The notes below the pieces were generated by a model. It saw only the letters and a list, made by a program, of their open reading frames with translations. It was not told the DNA's origin and did no database searches. Position numbers and translations under genes: made by a program. Positions 7,178-14,480 of a stretch of 64,000 bases of DNA are shown here, in pieces; the stretch's first letter is position 1, and each line of letters begins with the position of its first letter. The DNA lies in assembly GCF_001905665.1 (NCBI RefSeq), contig NZ_LIVX01000004.1:771019-835018 (forward strand), given 5' to 3'. The stretch is from Streptomyces sp. CB02261 (lineage in GTDB: Bacteria; Actinomycetota; Actinomycetes; Streptomycetales; Streptomycetaceae).

Positions 7178-9913
7178 GTGTCCCTGGTACCTGTCGCGCC
7201 CCCGTCGTCCGGGCAGTCCGCCCGCCCTCGGCCGACCGTGGCGATCGTCGGCGCGGGCGCGGCGGGCGCCCTCGTCGCCGTCCAGCTGTGCGAGGCGGCG
7301 GCCCGGCGCCGCGTCCCGCTTGATCTGGTCCTCGTCGACCCCGCGCCGGAGGCGGGCCGGGGCACCGCCTACGCCACCACGGTTCCCGAGCACCGGCTCA
7401 ACGTCCCCGTCGGCGGCATGAGCTGCTACCCGGACGACCCCGGCCACTTCCGGCGCTGGCTCTGCCGGCACGGCGAATCCACCGTCACCGCGGCGGACTT
7501 CGCCTCCCGGTACCGCTACGGCTCGTATCTCGCCGACACACTCGGCCGCGCCGTCATCAGGGCGCACGGCACGGTCGCCGTACGGCGGCTGCGCACCCGG
7601 GCGACGGGATGCGCCGACGGGACCGGAGGGCGGCTGGAACTCCGGCTCGCCGACGGCGGCACACTGACGGCGGACAGCGTGGTCCTCGCCACCGGTCCCG
7701 CGACGGGCGCGGCCGGCTGGGCACCGGCCGAGCTGTCCGCCTCCGACCGGTTCATCCCCCACCCCTGGAAGCCGGGCGCGCTCGACGTCGTCGGCGGGTC
7801 GGACGACGTCCTCCTCGTGGGCACCGGTCTCACCGCCGTCGATCTCGCCCTCGTCCTCGACCGACCCGGCCGCACGGTGCACGCCCTGTCCCGCGGCGGG
7901 CTGCTCCCCCAGCCGCACGCGGTCGCCCCGCTGCCCCCCGTACCGCCGCCGCCCGGCCTCGACGCTCTCCCGTTCCACCGCCTCCGCAGGGAGCTGACGC
8001 GGCACTTCGCCGCGACGCGGCGCGCCCACGGCGACTGGCGGCCCGCGCTCGACGGGCTGCGGCCCGAGATCGTACGGCTCTGGCAAGGTCTCACCGACGA
8101 CGAACGGGCGGAGTTCCTCGGTCGGGACGCCACCCTCTGGAACGTCCACCGGCATCGCATGGCGCCCTCCACCGCCGAGACCGTCGCCCGGGCGCGCGCC
8201 GCCCGCAGGCTCCGCGTCCACGCCGGGCGGGTCGCCGCCGTGGCACCGGGGGAGGACGGCGGCCTGATCGTCTCCCTCGCCGACGGCCGTACGGTGCGCG
8301 TGGCCTGGGTGGTGGACTGTACGGGCCCGGGGCTGCGGGCCGACGCCGGCGGCGACCCCTTGTGGAGCGGGCTGCTGTCCGACGGCCTCGCCGCACCCGG
8401 ACCGCTCGGCATCGGCGTGTCCACCGACGGCGGCAGGCTGCTCGACGCCCAGGGGCGCCCGGAGCGGCCGCTGTTCACGCTGGGCGCGCCCCGCCGGGGC
8501 GAGCTGTGGGAGACGACCGCGATCCCCGAGATCCGCGCCCAGGCCAAGGCGGTCGCCGACGCCGTACTCGCCCCGCTCACCGCCGGCCCCCGGTCGGTCC
8601 GCCGTCGGCCCACCGACCAGTTCGGGCTGCCGCTGTCCACCCACGCCGCCGCCGCGGAGGCGTTCCGCTGCGGACTCGCCCGGGTGATCACCGTACGGGC
8701 GAAGGCGGCCGAGCCGTTCGCGCGTGCCACCCGGCTCGACCCCGGGTTCGCGCTCGGGCACGCCGCGCTCGCCCTGCTCGGTCACGAGTGCGGAGCGGAC
8801 GTCGACGTCGCCCGCGAGCTGGCCGACGCCCAGCGCAGTGTGCGGGAACGCGGCGACGAGCGGGAGCGGTCGTTCGTCGACGTCGTCACCCGCCGCATCG
8901 GTGCGCACGAGGCCGGCGCGGGCGCCGCGGGCGACGGCGACAAAGCACTCGTCGACCACCTCGGACGCTTTCCCGCCGACGCGTTCGCGCTCGGCGTCGC
9001 CGTCCCCACCATCGCCTTCTCCGGCGTCACCGACCTCGACGGCACACGGGCCCTCGACCTGGTGGAACGGACCGCGCCCGCCTACGACGGGCACTGGTTC
9101 CACACCTCGCTCCTCGCCTTCGTACGACAGGAGCAGGGCGGGATCGAGGAGGCCGGCGAGCTCGCGCGGGCGGCACTCGCCGCCCAGCCCGCCTCCGGCC
9201 ACGCCGTGCACGCCCTCGCCCACGTCCACTACGAGTCCGGGGAGCACCTCACCGGCCGGGACTGGCTCGACGGCTGGATCGGCGGCAGGGGACGGGGGGC
9301 CGTCCACCGGGCGCACTTCTCCTGGCATGTGGCGCTCCACGAACTGGCCCTCGACGACTCCGCGGCCGTACGGCGCCGCTGGTTCGCCCAGCTCGCCCCG
9401 GGCCAGGTGAGCGGGGTGCGGGCCCTGATCGACTCGGGATCCCTGCTGTGGCGGGCCCGCATGTCACGGAGCTGGACCGGCCACGTGCCCGTCGACGGTG
9501 TGCTCGACGCGGTCGCCCGTGATCTGGTCGAGCGTCCCTCGACCGCGTTCACGGCCCTGCACAGCGCTGTCGCGCTCACCGCGGCCGGCGACCTCCCCGC
9601 GCTGCGCCGGCTGCGCACCCACGCGGCCGGCGCGGACCCGGTGCAGCGGGAGGTCGTCGTCCCGCTGTGCGGCGCGCTGGAAGCCGTCCTGGAGGAGGAG
9701 TGGGCCACCGCGGTGCGGGAACTGGGCGGGCTGCTGCCCTCGCTGCGCCGCGTGGGAGGCAGCGCGGCCCAGCGCGAGGTCATCGAGGAGACGCTGCTGT
9801 ACACCCTGGTGGAGGCGGGGCAGCACGACACTGCCCGTCGGCTCCTCGAACAGCGCCTCGACCGCCGCGCGTCGCCCCTCGACCGGCGCAGGCTGGCGGG
9901 ACTTGGCCTCTGA
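7178..9913 (+). CDS. FAD/NAD(P)-binding protein (HtrI-like) fused to TPR domain
   Basis: About 911 residues. The N-terminal half opens with a dinucleotide-binding fold (VAIVGAGAAGALVAVQL) and has typical features of the FAD-NAD(P)-binding family: GRGTAYAT, LNVPVGGMSCYPDDPGHFRRWL, a second nucleotide site VLLVGTGLTAVDLAL and VVDCTGPG. From about residue 475 (QFGLPLSTHAAAAEAF) the protein changes into a TTC38-like tetratricopeptide region with repeated helix pairs to the C-terminus. The start is placed at GTG 7178 (or 7175) because GGAGG lies at 7165-7169. A longer frame from TTG 7112 would run through the palindrome. The substrate is unknown. The neighbouring Rrf2 gene is its likely regulator. 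Confidence 0.8.
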   Translation: MSLVPVAPPSSGQSARPRPTVAIVGAGAAGALVAVQLCEAAARRRVPLDLVLVDPAPEAGRGTAYATTVPEHRLNVPVGGMSCYPDDPGHFRRWLCRHGESTVTAADFASRYRYGSYLADTLGRAVIRAHGTVAVRRLRTRATGCADGTGGRLELRLADGGTLTADSVVLATGPATGAAGWAPAELSASDRFIPHPWKPGALDVVGGSDDVLLVGTGLTAVDLALVLDRPGRTVHALSRGGLLPQPHAVAPLPPVPPPPGLDALPFHRLRRELTRHFAATRRAHGDWRPALDGLRPEIVRLWQGLTDDERAEFLGRDATLWNVHRHRMAPSTAETVARARAARRLRVHAGRVAAVAPGEDGGLIVSLADGRTVRVAWVVDCTGPGLRADAGGDPLWSGLLSDGLAAPGPLGIGVSTDGGRLLDAQGRPERPLFTLGAPRRGELWETTAIPEIRAQAKAVADAVLAPLTAGPRSVRRRPTDQFGLPLSTHAAAAEAFRCGLARVITVRAKAAEPFARATRLDPGFALGHAALALLGHECGADVDVARELADAQRSVRERGDERERSFVDVVTRRIGAHEAGAGAAGDGDKALVDHLGRFPADAFALGVAVPTIAFSGVTDLDGTRALDLVERTAPAYDGHWFHTSLLAFVRQEQGGIEEAGELARAALAAQPASGHAVHALAHVHYESGEHLTGRDWLDGWIGGRGRGAVHRAHFSWHVALHELALDDSAAVRRRWFAQLAPGQVSGVRALIDSGSLLWRARMSRSWTGHVPVDGVLDAVARDLVERPSTAFTALHSAVALTAAGDLPALRRLRTHAAGADPVQREVVVPLCGALEAVLEEEWATAVRELGGLLPSLRRVGGSAAQREVIEETLLYTLVEAGQHDTARRLLEQRLDRRASPLDRRRLAGLGL

Positions 9914-9934
9914 CGGCGGGGTTCCACCGCCGTC
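9912..9934. terminator. hairpin between convergent genes
   Basis: GACGGCGG (9912-9919) pairs with CCGCCGTC (9927-9934) across a 7-base loop. It sits between the stop of the FAD/TPR gene and the stop of the small minus-strand gene. There is no T-run, which is common for this GC content. Confidence 0.55.
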
Positions 9935-9946
9935 TCGTGTGAGGTG

Positions 9947-10291
9947 TCAGAGGGTGTCGAACCTGCTGAGCCACCGCCGGAGCGCGGTGTGCGTGGTGTC
10001 GTCGAGCGCGCACAGCGCCTCGATGGCGTCGAGGTCGCCGGGCAGGGGCGCGATGCCCGCGGTGGTGAGAGCGGCGTGCAGTTCGAGGCGGCGGCGGTCG
10101 GCCGGCTCCAGCCGGGGGGAGGGGCAGGCCGAGGGCGTGGGGGCCGAGAGGAAGGAGTCCCCGAACATCATGGTGCCGCGGACCGTCGACGTCTCCTCGT
10201 GGCGGTCGTCGAGGAACACGGCGGGGAAGCGGTACGGGTCGAGGTCCAACAGCGGGGCCGGAGTGGCGGTGAGCGTCTGGAGTCCGGTCAT
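9947..10291 (-). CDS. hypothetical protein, 114 residues
   Basis: Starts at ATG 10291 with the strong site GAGGAGGCACCC just before it. The N-terminus has LLDLDPYRFPAVFLDDRHEE; the C-terminal third is helical (ADRRRLELHAALTTAGIAPL, THTALRRWLSRFDTL). No signal peptide, membrane helix or known domain was recognised. It lies 182 bases downstream of the HTTM gene on the same strand and converges on the FAD/TPR gene. The lack of hydrophobic segments argues against it being a secreted SdpC-like toxin for the SdpA/SdpB-like pair upstream. Confidence 0.65.
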   Translation of the reverse strand: MTGLQTLTATPAPLLDLDPYRFPAVFLDDRHEETSTVRGTMMFGDSFLSAPTPSACPSPRLEPADRRRLELHAALTTAGIAPLPGDLDAIEALCALDDTTHTALRRWLSRFDTL

Positions 10292-10392
10292 GGGTGCCTC
10301 CTCGTGTGGTCGGTGCGACTGTGGAGGACGACGGCACGGGCGCCGAGGGCGGTTCCGGCACCGGGGGAGGTCCACCCGGATGTCCCCTACAC

Positions 10393-10413
10393 CATCTCGT
10401 CACACAAGAGATG
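10393..10413. promoter_or_regulatory. inverted repeat CATCTC-N9-GAGATG
   Basis: A perfect 6-base inverted repeat with a 9-base gap, about 100 bases upstream of the 114-residue protein gene and 61 bases past the HTTM stop. The 6-9-6 geometry equals that of the palindrome at 7113-7133, though the half-sites differ. Possible operator. Confidence 0.3.
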
Positions 10414-10473
10414 ACCCTACGGAAGCGGCCGACGACGGACCGGCCGCTTCCCCCGTCGCGGCCTGGGCGTGGT

Positions 10474-11676
10474 CTACCTGCCCCGGGCGGTCCGAGGCTC
10501 CGGTGCGGGTGCGGGTGCGGGTGCGGGTGCGGGTGCCTCGACTCTGACCTGGGCGGGGACGGATCCCGATCCCATGGCTCGGCCGAGCGCCGGCCGTCGC
10601 ATCCCGGTCCGCCGTACCGCACCTCGCCACAGGCGAGGCAGGAAGGTGTAGAAGCGGTCGGGGAGGAACACCGCGTCCGCGACGATCATCGCGCCGGAGA
10701 AGACGGGGAGCCCCATGAGGACGGCGATACCGATGTGCATGCCGAGCAGGACGGTCAGGACGGGGTACTTGAGTCTGCCGAAGAGCACGAACGGGAAGGC
10801 GACCTGCACGAGGACCGTCACGTAGCTGGCGATCGCGATCACCGTCGGGAACGTGTCCACGAGGTGCGAGAGCGCGGGCCACGGCTGGAACAGTTCGAGG
10901 TTCAGCGCGTAGTGCAGAGCGGTGCCGCCGCCCCAGGTGGAACCCTGGACCTTGTACAGACCGGCCGATCCGTAGAGGAAGCAGACCTGCGCGGCGATGA
11001 CGAGCATGCCGCAGTTGTGTACCACCGTGATCAACGTGGAGCGGGCGCTTCCGAGTTGCTCTGCGTAGAAGCTCCGCACCGGTTTCGGCGCATCGCCCGC
11101 ACGAACCGTCCTGAGCCGTTCCCGGCGTGCGTCCAGGGACCAGCGCCGACCGCAGGCGGTGAGCACGAGATACAGCGCCATCAGAAGGACCAGGTTGTCG
11201 CCCCCGTCCGTCATGAAGATCGCTCTCGCGTGGAACGAGACCACCACGACGGCGAACAGGACCGACATGACGCGGGTGCGCCAGCCCAGCGTGAACAGCG
11301 CGGACGTGACGAGGGCCAGCACGTAGCAGAGCTCGAAGTAGACGCGGCTCCCGGACAGGACCAGGACGCTGTTCCAGCCCGTCTGATCGAAGAGCTGTTC
11401 CGCCAGTGCGGGTGTCCAGGGGGAGTCGGGCCCCCAGATCTCGTGCCGGTACGGGAACTCGCGGAGAAGGAAGACCAGGTAGAGCAGCCCGTAGCCGATG
11501 CGCAGGACCGAGGCGGCGTAAAGGGACACCGGACGGCCGGTGAAGACGGTCCAGAGAGCGCCCGCCCGGTCGAGGATCAGGTCGACGGCGCGCCCGGCGA
11601 GCGACGTCTCTCCTTCCTCGGGCCGGTGCGGTGTGGCTGCCGAGGTGGAGGGCGGGGTCATCTGCTCATTTCCCAC
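10474..11676 (-). CDS. HTTM-domain membrane protein, SdpB-like
   Basis: About 400 residues with an HTTM domain (vitamin K gamma-carboxylase-like transmembrane fold): LRIGYGLLYLVFLLREFPYR, WNSVLVLSGSRVYFELCYVL, FHARAIFMTDGGDNLVLLMA and AGLYKVQGSTWGGGTALHYAL, with several membrane helices. HTTM proteins include SdpB, which works with SdpA to mature the SdpC toxin in Bacillus. The upstream gene is the SdpA-like DUF5819 partner and overlaps by 11 bases, so the two are translationally coupled. The start could be GTG 11676 or ATG 11661. The C-terminus ends in an Ala-Pro repeat encoded by a hexanucleotide array. The substrate is unknown. Confidence 0.85.
   Translation of the reverse strand: MGNEQMTPPSTSAATPHRPEEGETSLAGRAVDLILDRAGALWTVFTGRPVSLYAASVLRIGYGLLYLVFLLREFPYRHEIWGPDSPWTPALAEQLFDQTGWNSVLVLSGSRVYFELCYVLALVTSALFTLGWRTRVMSVLFAVVVVSFHARAIFMTDGGDNLVLLMALYLVLTACGRRWSLDARRERLRTVRAGDAPKPVRSFYAEQLGSARSTLITVVHNCGMLVIAAQVCFLYGSAGLYKVQGSTWGGGTALHYALNLELFQPWPALSHLVDTFPTVIAIASYVTVLVQVAFPFVLFGRLKYPVLTVLLGMHIGIAVLMGLPVFSGAMIVADAVFLPDRFYTFLPRLWRGAVRRTGMRRPALGRAMGSGSVPAQVRVEAPAPAPAPAPAPEPRTARGR
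10504..10536. repeat. hexanucleotide tandem repeat (TGCGGG)n inside the HTTM gene
   Basis: Five whole TGCGGG units plus a partial one. On the coding strand they give Ala-Pro repeats near the C-terminus. Because the unit is a multiple of three, copy-number change would not break the frame. Confidence 0.85.
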
Positions 11677-12382
11677 GGGGGGTCACCTTCCACCAGGGCA
11701 GGAGCCGGTTCTCGGAGGGCACCGGCGGGCGGTTCCCGGCCGTGCCGGGGGCAGCGATGGGCAGCGTGATGACCCGAAGCTGAAGAAACTCGAACGTTCC
11801 GCCGTCGTTGTGGGCGGCGACGCGGTCCGTGGCGATGTTGCTCAGGTACTTCTGCAGCATCACGGCCCTTTCCGAATGCGGCGTGTCACTTCCTCCGTGT
11901 ACCTCGACGTAGGAGCTCCAGGCGCGCCGCAGAAGGTTCTGAGCCGTATGGCTCGGAAACGCGTGGTGATCGACTGCGGAATTGTCCACGGCGGTGAGGT
12001 CGAACCAGGGGCTCACCTTCATCGACCCGTCCCGATCCGTATGAGCTGTTCTGGCCAGGACCGTCCGGTTGAAGGAGTCCGGGTCCGGGGCGAAGAGCCG
12101 CCAATTCTGTTCGAAGAAGGGATAGACCCATCCGTTCACCTGGGTGCCGTACCGCTTCGACACCGGATTGGGCGGGGCCACATGAAGAAACACCATGACG
12201 ACATGGACCAGAGTCGTCATCAGACACAGGACGACGGCGGTGTGCAGCCCTGCCTTCAGCGCGCGGGCGCCCACGGGCCGCCGCTCTGTCCTGACCCCGC
12301 CGTCATGAAGCGGCTGGGAGGTCGTCTCGGCATCGGACTGCTGGAGTTCCTTCACGGTCGCTGAGTCGGTTGCGCTCGACAC
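11666..12382 (-). CDS. DUF5819 / SdpA-like membrane protein
   Basis: 238 residues: a cytoplasmic N-terminus, one transmembrane segment (LHTAVVLCLMTTLVHVVMVF) and an external domain with the hallmark QNWRLFAPDP. DUF5819 proteins are relatives of SdpA, the partner of the HTTM protein SdpB. The downstream HTTM gene overlaps this one, supporting a two-protein membrane complex. The start is GTG 12382 behind AAGGTGG. No SdpC-like toxin or SdpI/SdpR immunity gene is visible nearby. The nearest secreted protein is the DUF3494 gene upstream on the same strand, separated by a strong terminator. Confidence 0.8.
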   Translation of the reverse strand: MSSATDSATVKELQQSDAETTSQPLHDGGVRTERRPVGARALKAGLHTAVVLCLMTTLVHVVMVFLHVAPPNPVSKRYGTQVNGWVYPFFEQNWRLFAPDPDSFNRTVLARTAHTDRDGSMKVSPWFDLTAVDNSAVDHHAFPSHTAQNLLRRAWSSYVEVHGGSDTPHSERAVMLQKYLSNIATDRVAAHNDGGTFEFLQLRVITLPIAAPGTAGNRPPVPSENRLLPWWKVTPRGK

Positions 12383-12450
12383 CGCCCACCTTGTCCTTCT
12401 CGTCTGTGCTGCTCATGCCTGGGGTCTTGGGACTCTGACCGATTGCGAGC

Positions 12451-12488
12451 GGTGCGCGGCGGATCCGGTGAGGATTCCGCCGCGCACC
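12451..12488 (-). terminator. strong hairpin after the DUF3494 gene
   Basis: GGTGCGCGGCGGA (12451-12463) pairs perfectly with TCCGCCGCGCACC (12476-12488) over a 12-base loop. It lies between the stop of the DUF3494 gene and the start of the DUF5819 gene on the same strand, so it likely separates their transcripts. Confidence 0.75.
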
Positions 12489-12523
12489 GTCATCGGACGA
12501 ACGGGCCTCGTGCAGGCTGCTGC

Positions 12524-13855
12524 CTAGCCCTCGTGGCCTTCGTGACCCGCGGGCTTGTCGGCGTAGCCGTAGTGCCCGTCGGCGTGCTCGCCGTGCTCGC
12601 CGTTCTCTTCGTGGCCCGGCTTACCGGGGCCCTCGTGGTGCCCGTGGTCCGGGCCCTCGTGGTTCGGACCCCCGTGGTTCGGACGGCCGTGGTCAGGCCG
12701 GCCGTGGCCCGGCCGGTCGCCGTGGCCCGGCCCACCTGGCTTGCCGCCGTTCGCGCCGGCGACGTTCCCTCCGGTGATGGACCCGCCGGTCGTGTTTCCA
12801 GCGGTGTTGCCCTTCGTGTCACCGCCGGTGGTGTTCCCCGCGGTGTTGCCCACGGTGTTCCCGGAGGTGTTGCCGGCGACGTTCCCCGAGGTGCCGCCAC
12901 CCACCAGGTTGACGCTCGGCCCGCCGATGAGGCTGCCGCCGATCAGACCCAGAGTCGTACCCGTCGTCGTTCCCCCGCCCGTCGTACCCGTCGTGGTGCC
13001 GGTGGTGGTGCCGGTGGTGGTACCCGTGGTCGTGCCGGTGGTGGTACCGGTGGTGGTACCGGTGGTCGTACCCGTCGTGGTGCCGGTCGTCGTGCTACCG
13101 GTGGCGCAACCGCCGAGGAAGATCCTGTTGTTGTTGAGCGTCACCTCGCCCTCACGGGCCAGCGCCCGACCCTCGACGCTCGCCCCCTGGTTCACGAAGA
13201 TCGAGGTCAGAGCCAAGATGGTGCCGACGAAGGTCGACGTGGTGCCCAGGGTCGCCGAGCTCCCGATCTGCCAGTACACGTTGCACGGCGAGGCGCCGTT
13301 CGTGAGCAGGATCCGGCTGCTGGTCGCCGTCGTCAGGGCCTCCGGGATCTGGAACACCCAGACCGCGTTGGGGTCTCCCCCGGCGTTCAGGATCAGGTCG
13401 CCGGTGAGGCCGACACCGGAGCTGGCCCTGTGGACGCCGGGAAGCAGTACCTGGCCTCCACCGATCCCCGCGGCGAGCGGGAAGTCCGGCGCCTGGCCCG
13501 TCAACTGGCCCGCCGCGTTGTTGTACGCCACGATCAGATCACTCTTGGCCTGGGCGGCCGCGGCGTCCGCGGGGTGGATCGCGCCGAGCACCAGGCCGGG
13601 CGGGAAGCCGGTGATGGCCGGGTTCGGGTGCGTCCCGAGGTCGTGGTCGAGCACCGAGTTGCCGGTGTTGGTCACTCCCTGGCCTGCCAGTACGGAGTAG
13701 CTGGCGGTCGTGCCCAGAGGCACGGGTGTCGCGATGGCCAGTGCCTGCGTCGACGTCACGGCGACCATGACGGTGGCGACCGCTGCGGCGAGGGCCGAGG
13801 CCAGCCCGCCGGACAGAAGGCGGCGCTGAGTCGTTCGTGGAATGTGCAGCTTCAT
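12524..13855 (-). CDS. secreted DUF3494 (ice-binding-like) protein with repetitive tail
   Basis: 443 residues. A signal peptide (about 1-40) is followed by a DUF3494 beta-solenoid (about 45-240): ASYSVLAGQGVTNTGNSVL, LGTHPNPAITGFPPG, ILNAGGDPNAVWVFQI, VNQGASVEGRALAREGEVTL. DUF3494 occurs in ice-binding proteins and bacterial adhesins; in a Streptomyces an adhesive or matrix role is as likely as ice binding. The tail has about ten Gly-Thr-Thr-Thr units, then a GNT(A/S/V)GN-type repeat region, then a His/Gly/Pro/Glu-rich end that could bind metal. No LPXTG sorting signal is seen. The start is ATG 13855; the upstream ribosome site is weak. Confidence 0.85.
   Translation of the reverse strand: MKLHIPRTTQRRLLSGGLASALAAAVATVMVAVTSTQALAIATPVPLGTTASYSVLAGQGVTNTGNSVLDHDLGTHPNPAITGFPPGLVLGAIHPADAAAAQAKSDLIVAYNNAAGQLTGQAPDFPLAAGIGGGQVLLPGVHRASSGVGLTGDLILNAGGDPNAVWVFQIPEALTTATSSRILLTNGASPCNVYWQIGSSATLGTTSTFVGTILALTSIFVNQGASVEGRALAREGEVTLNNNRIFLGGCATGSTTTGTTTGTTTGTTTGTTTGTTTGTTTGTTTGTTTGTTGGGTTTGTTLGLIGGSLIGGPSVNLVGGGTSGNVAGNTSGNTVGNTAGNTTGGDTKGNTAGNTTGGSITGGNVAGANGGKPGGPGHGDRPGHGRPDHGRPNHGGPNHEGPDHGHHEGPGKPGHEENGEHGEHADGHYGYADKPAGHEGHEG
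12962..13095. repeat. 12-bp tandem repeat encoding GTTT units
   Basis: A run of degenerate 12-base units (GTGGTGCCGGTG and GTGGTACCCGTC variants) encodes consecutive Gly-Thr-Thr-Thr motifs in the DUF3494 protein. Third positions vary between units, which suggests selection for the peptide repeat. Confidence 0.8.
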
Positions 13856-14240
13856 CAAGAGGCCATTTTCTGTGCGGGGCCATGGCTTTCCGGGTCCTAC
13901 CTGTCGCCCGGAGAGCCTTCTAGCTGTCGCCGCATATTACGCGGGAAAATTTACGGAACGGCGCCGAGAATGAACGGAGAGGGGGGATTAATATAAACAA
14001 ACTAAACTCCACGAGACCGGATGAAAATATGCGGCCTGGTGTCATCCACGGTCCGGAAAATCGATGGACGATGGGTGTCTGTTCGGATTGCGCCGACCGG
14101 AGCCGTACAGATGTCCACGAATTCGGTCCCGCCGTGCTCGGTCATGTACGGCCGGCCGGGTTGAATCGGGACCATCGCAGAGCGGGCGTGGCGCCCTCGG
14201 CACGTATGCGGGCGCGCAAGGGGCCGTGTAAGAGCGGTCG
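13856..14240. other. intergenic stretch with an AT-rich island
   Basis: About 385 bases upstream of the DUF3494 gene. Around 13985-14010 lies an unusually AT-rich tract (TTAATATAAACAAACTAAAC) for this GC-rich genome; TATATT on the minus strand could be a -10 element for the DUF3494 gene. A short minus-strand frame here has no ribosome site and is not called. Confidence 0.4.
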
Positions 14241-14271
14241 GTGAACGTCCTGCAGGCAAAGAAACGTTCAC
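14241..14271. promoter_or_regulatory. inverted repeat GTGAACGT...ACGTTCAC
   Basis: A perfect 8-base inverted repeat (14241-14248 and 14264-14271) with a nested palindrome CCTGCAGG at 14249-14256. It lies beyond the end of the minus-strand sugar operon, facing the DUF3494 upstream region. Operator or structured element; function unknown. Confidence 0.35.
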
Positions 14272-14321
14272 GCGCCCCCGGTGCCGACTCCGCTCCATGG
14301 CGGTGTCCCCGGGGTGAAGAA

Positions 14322-14361
14322 GACGGCGGGCGGGGGGTACGGCGCCCCCTCGCCCGCCGTC
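14322..14361 (-). terminator. hairpin ending the sugar ABC operon
   Basis: A near-perfect hairpin of about 16 base pairs, GACGGCGGGCGGGGG against CCCCCTCGCCCGCCGTC. It lies downstream of the last minus-strand gene of the transporter/dehydrogenase operon. Confidence 0.65.
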
Positions 14362-14412
14362 GCTCGTGGGCGGCCTCCGCGTACGAGGACGCGGGCCACC
14401 GGCTTCCGTCGG

Positions 14413-14469
14413 CTACTCGTCGCCCGCCGAGAACACCTCGTCGAAGAGCGGGGTCGAGGGACGCGGCAT
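14413..14469 (-). pseudogene. 18-codon frame MPRPSTPLFDEVFSAGDE, probable gene remnant
   Basis: ATG 14469 follows an excellent site (GAGGAGGAAACCC) that overlaps the stop of the dehydrogenase gene, so translation initiation is plausible. The frame stops after 18 residues and the operon terminator follows. As I recall, TIM-barrel sugar isomerases/epimerases in comparable operons often begin MPRP-T-LF, so this may be the start of such a gene with the body deleted. It could alternatively be a genuine tiny peptide. Confidence 0.4.
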
Positions 14470-14480
14470 GGGTTTCCTCC

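Noticed and set aside
9947-10291. SdpC-like toxin gene for the SdpA/SdpB-like pair
   Set aside because: The product has no signal peptide or hydrophobic core.
12962-13095. CRISPR-like repeat
   Set aside because: Units are 12 bases, contiguous and in frame with a secreted protein gene.
14002-14298. Small minus-strand gene upstream of the DUF3494 gene
   Set aside because: No ribosome site and no family resemblance; part of the frame overlaps an inverted repeat.
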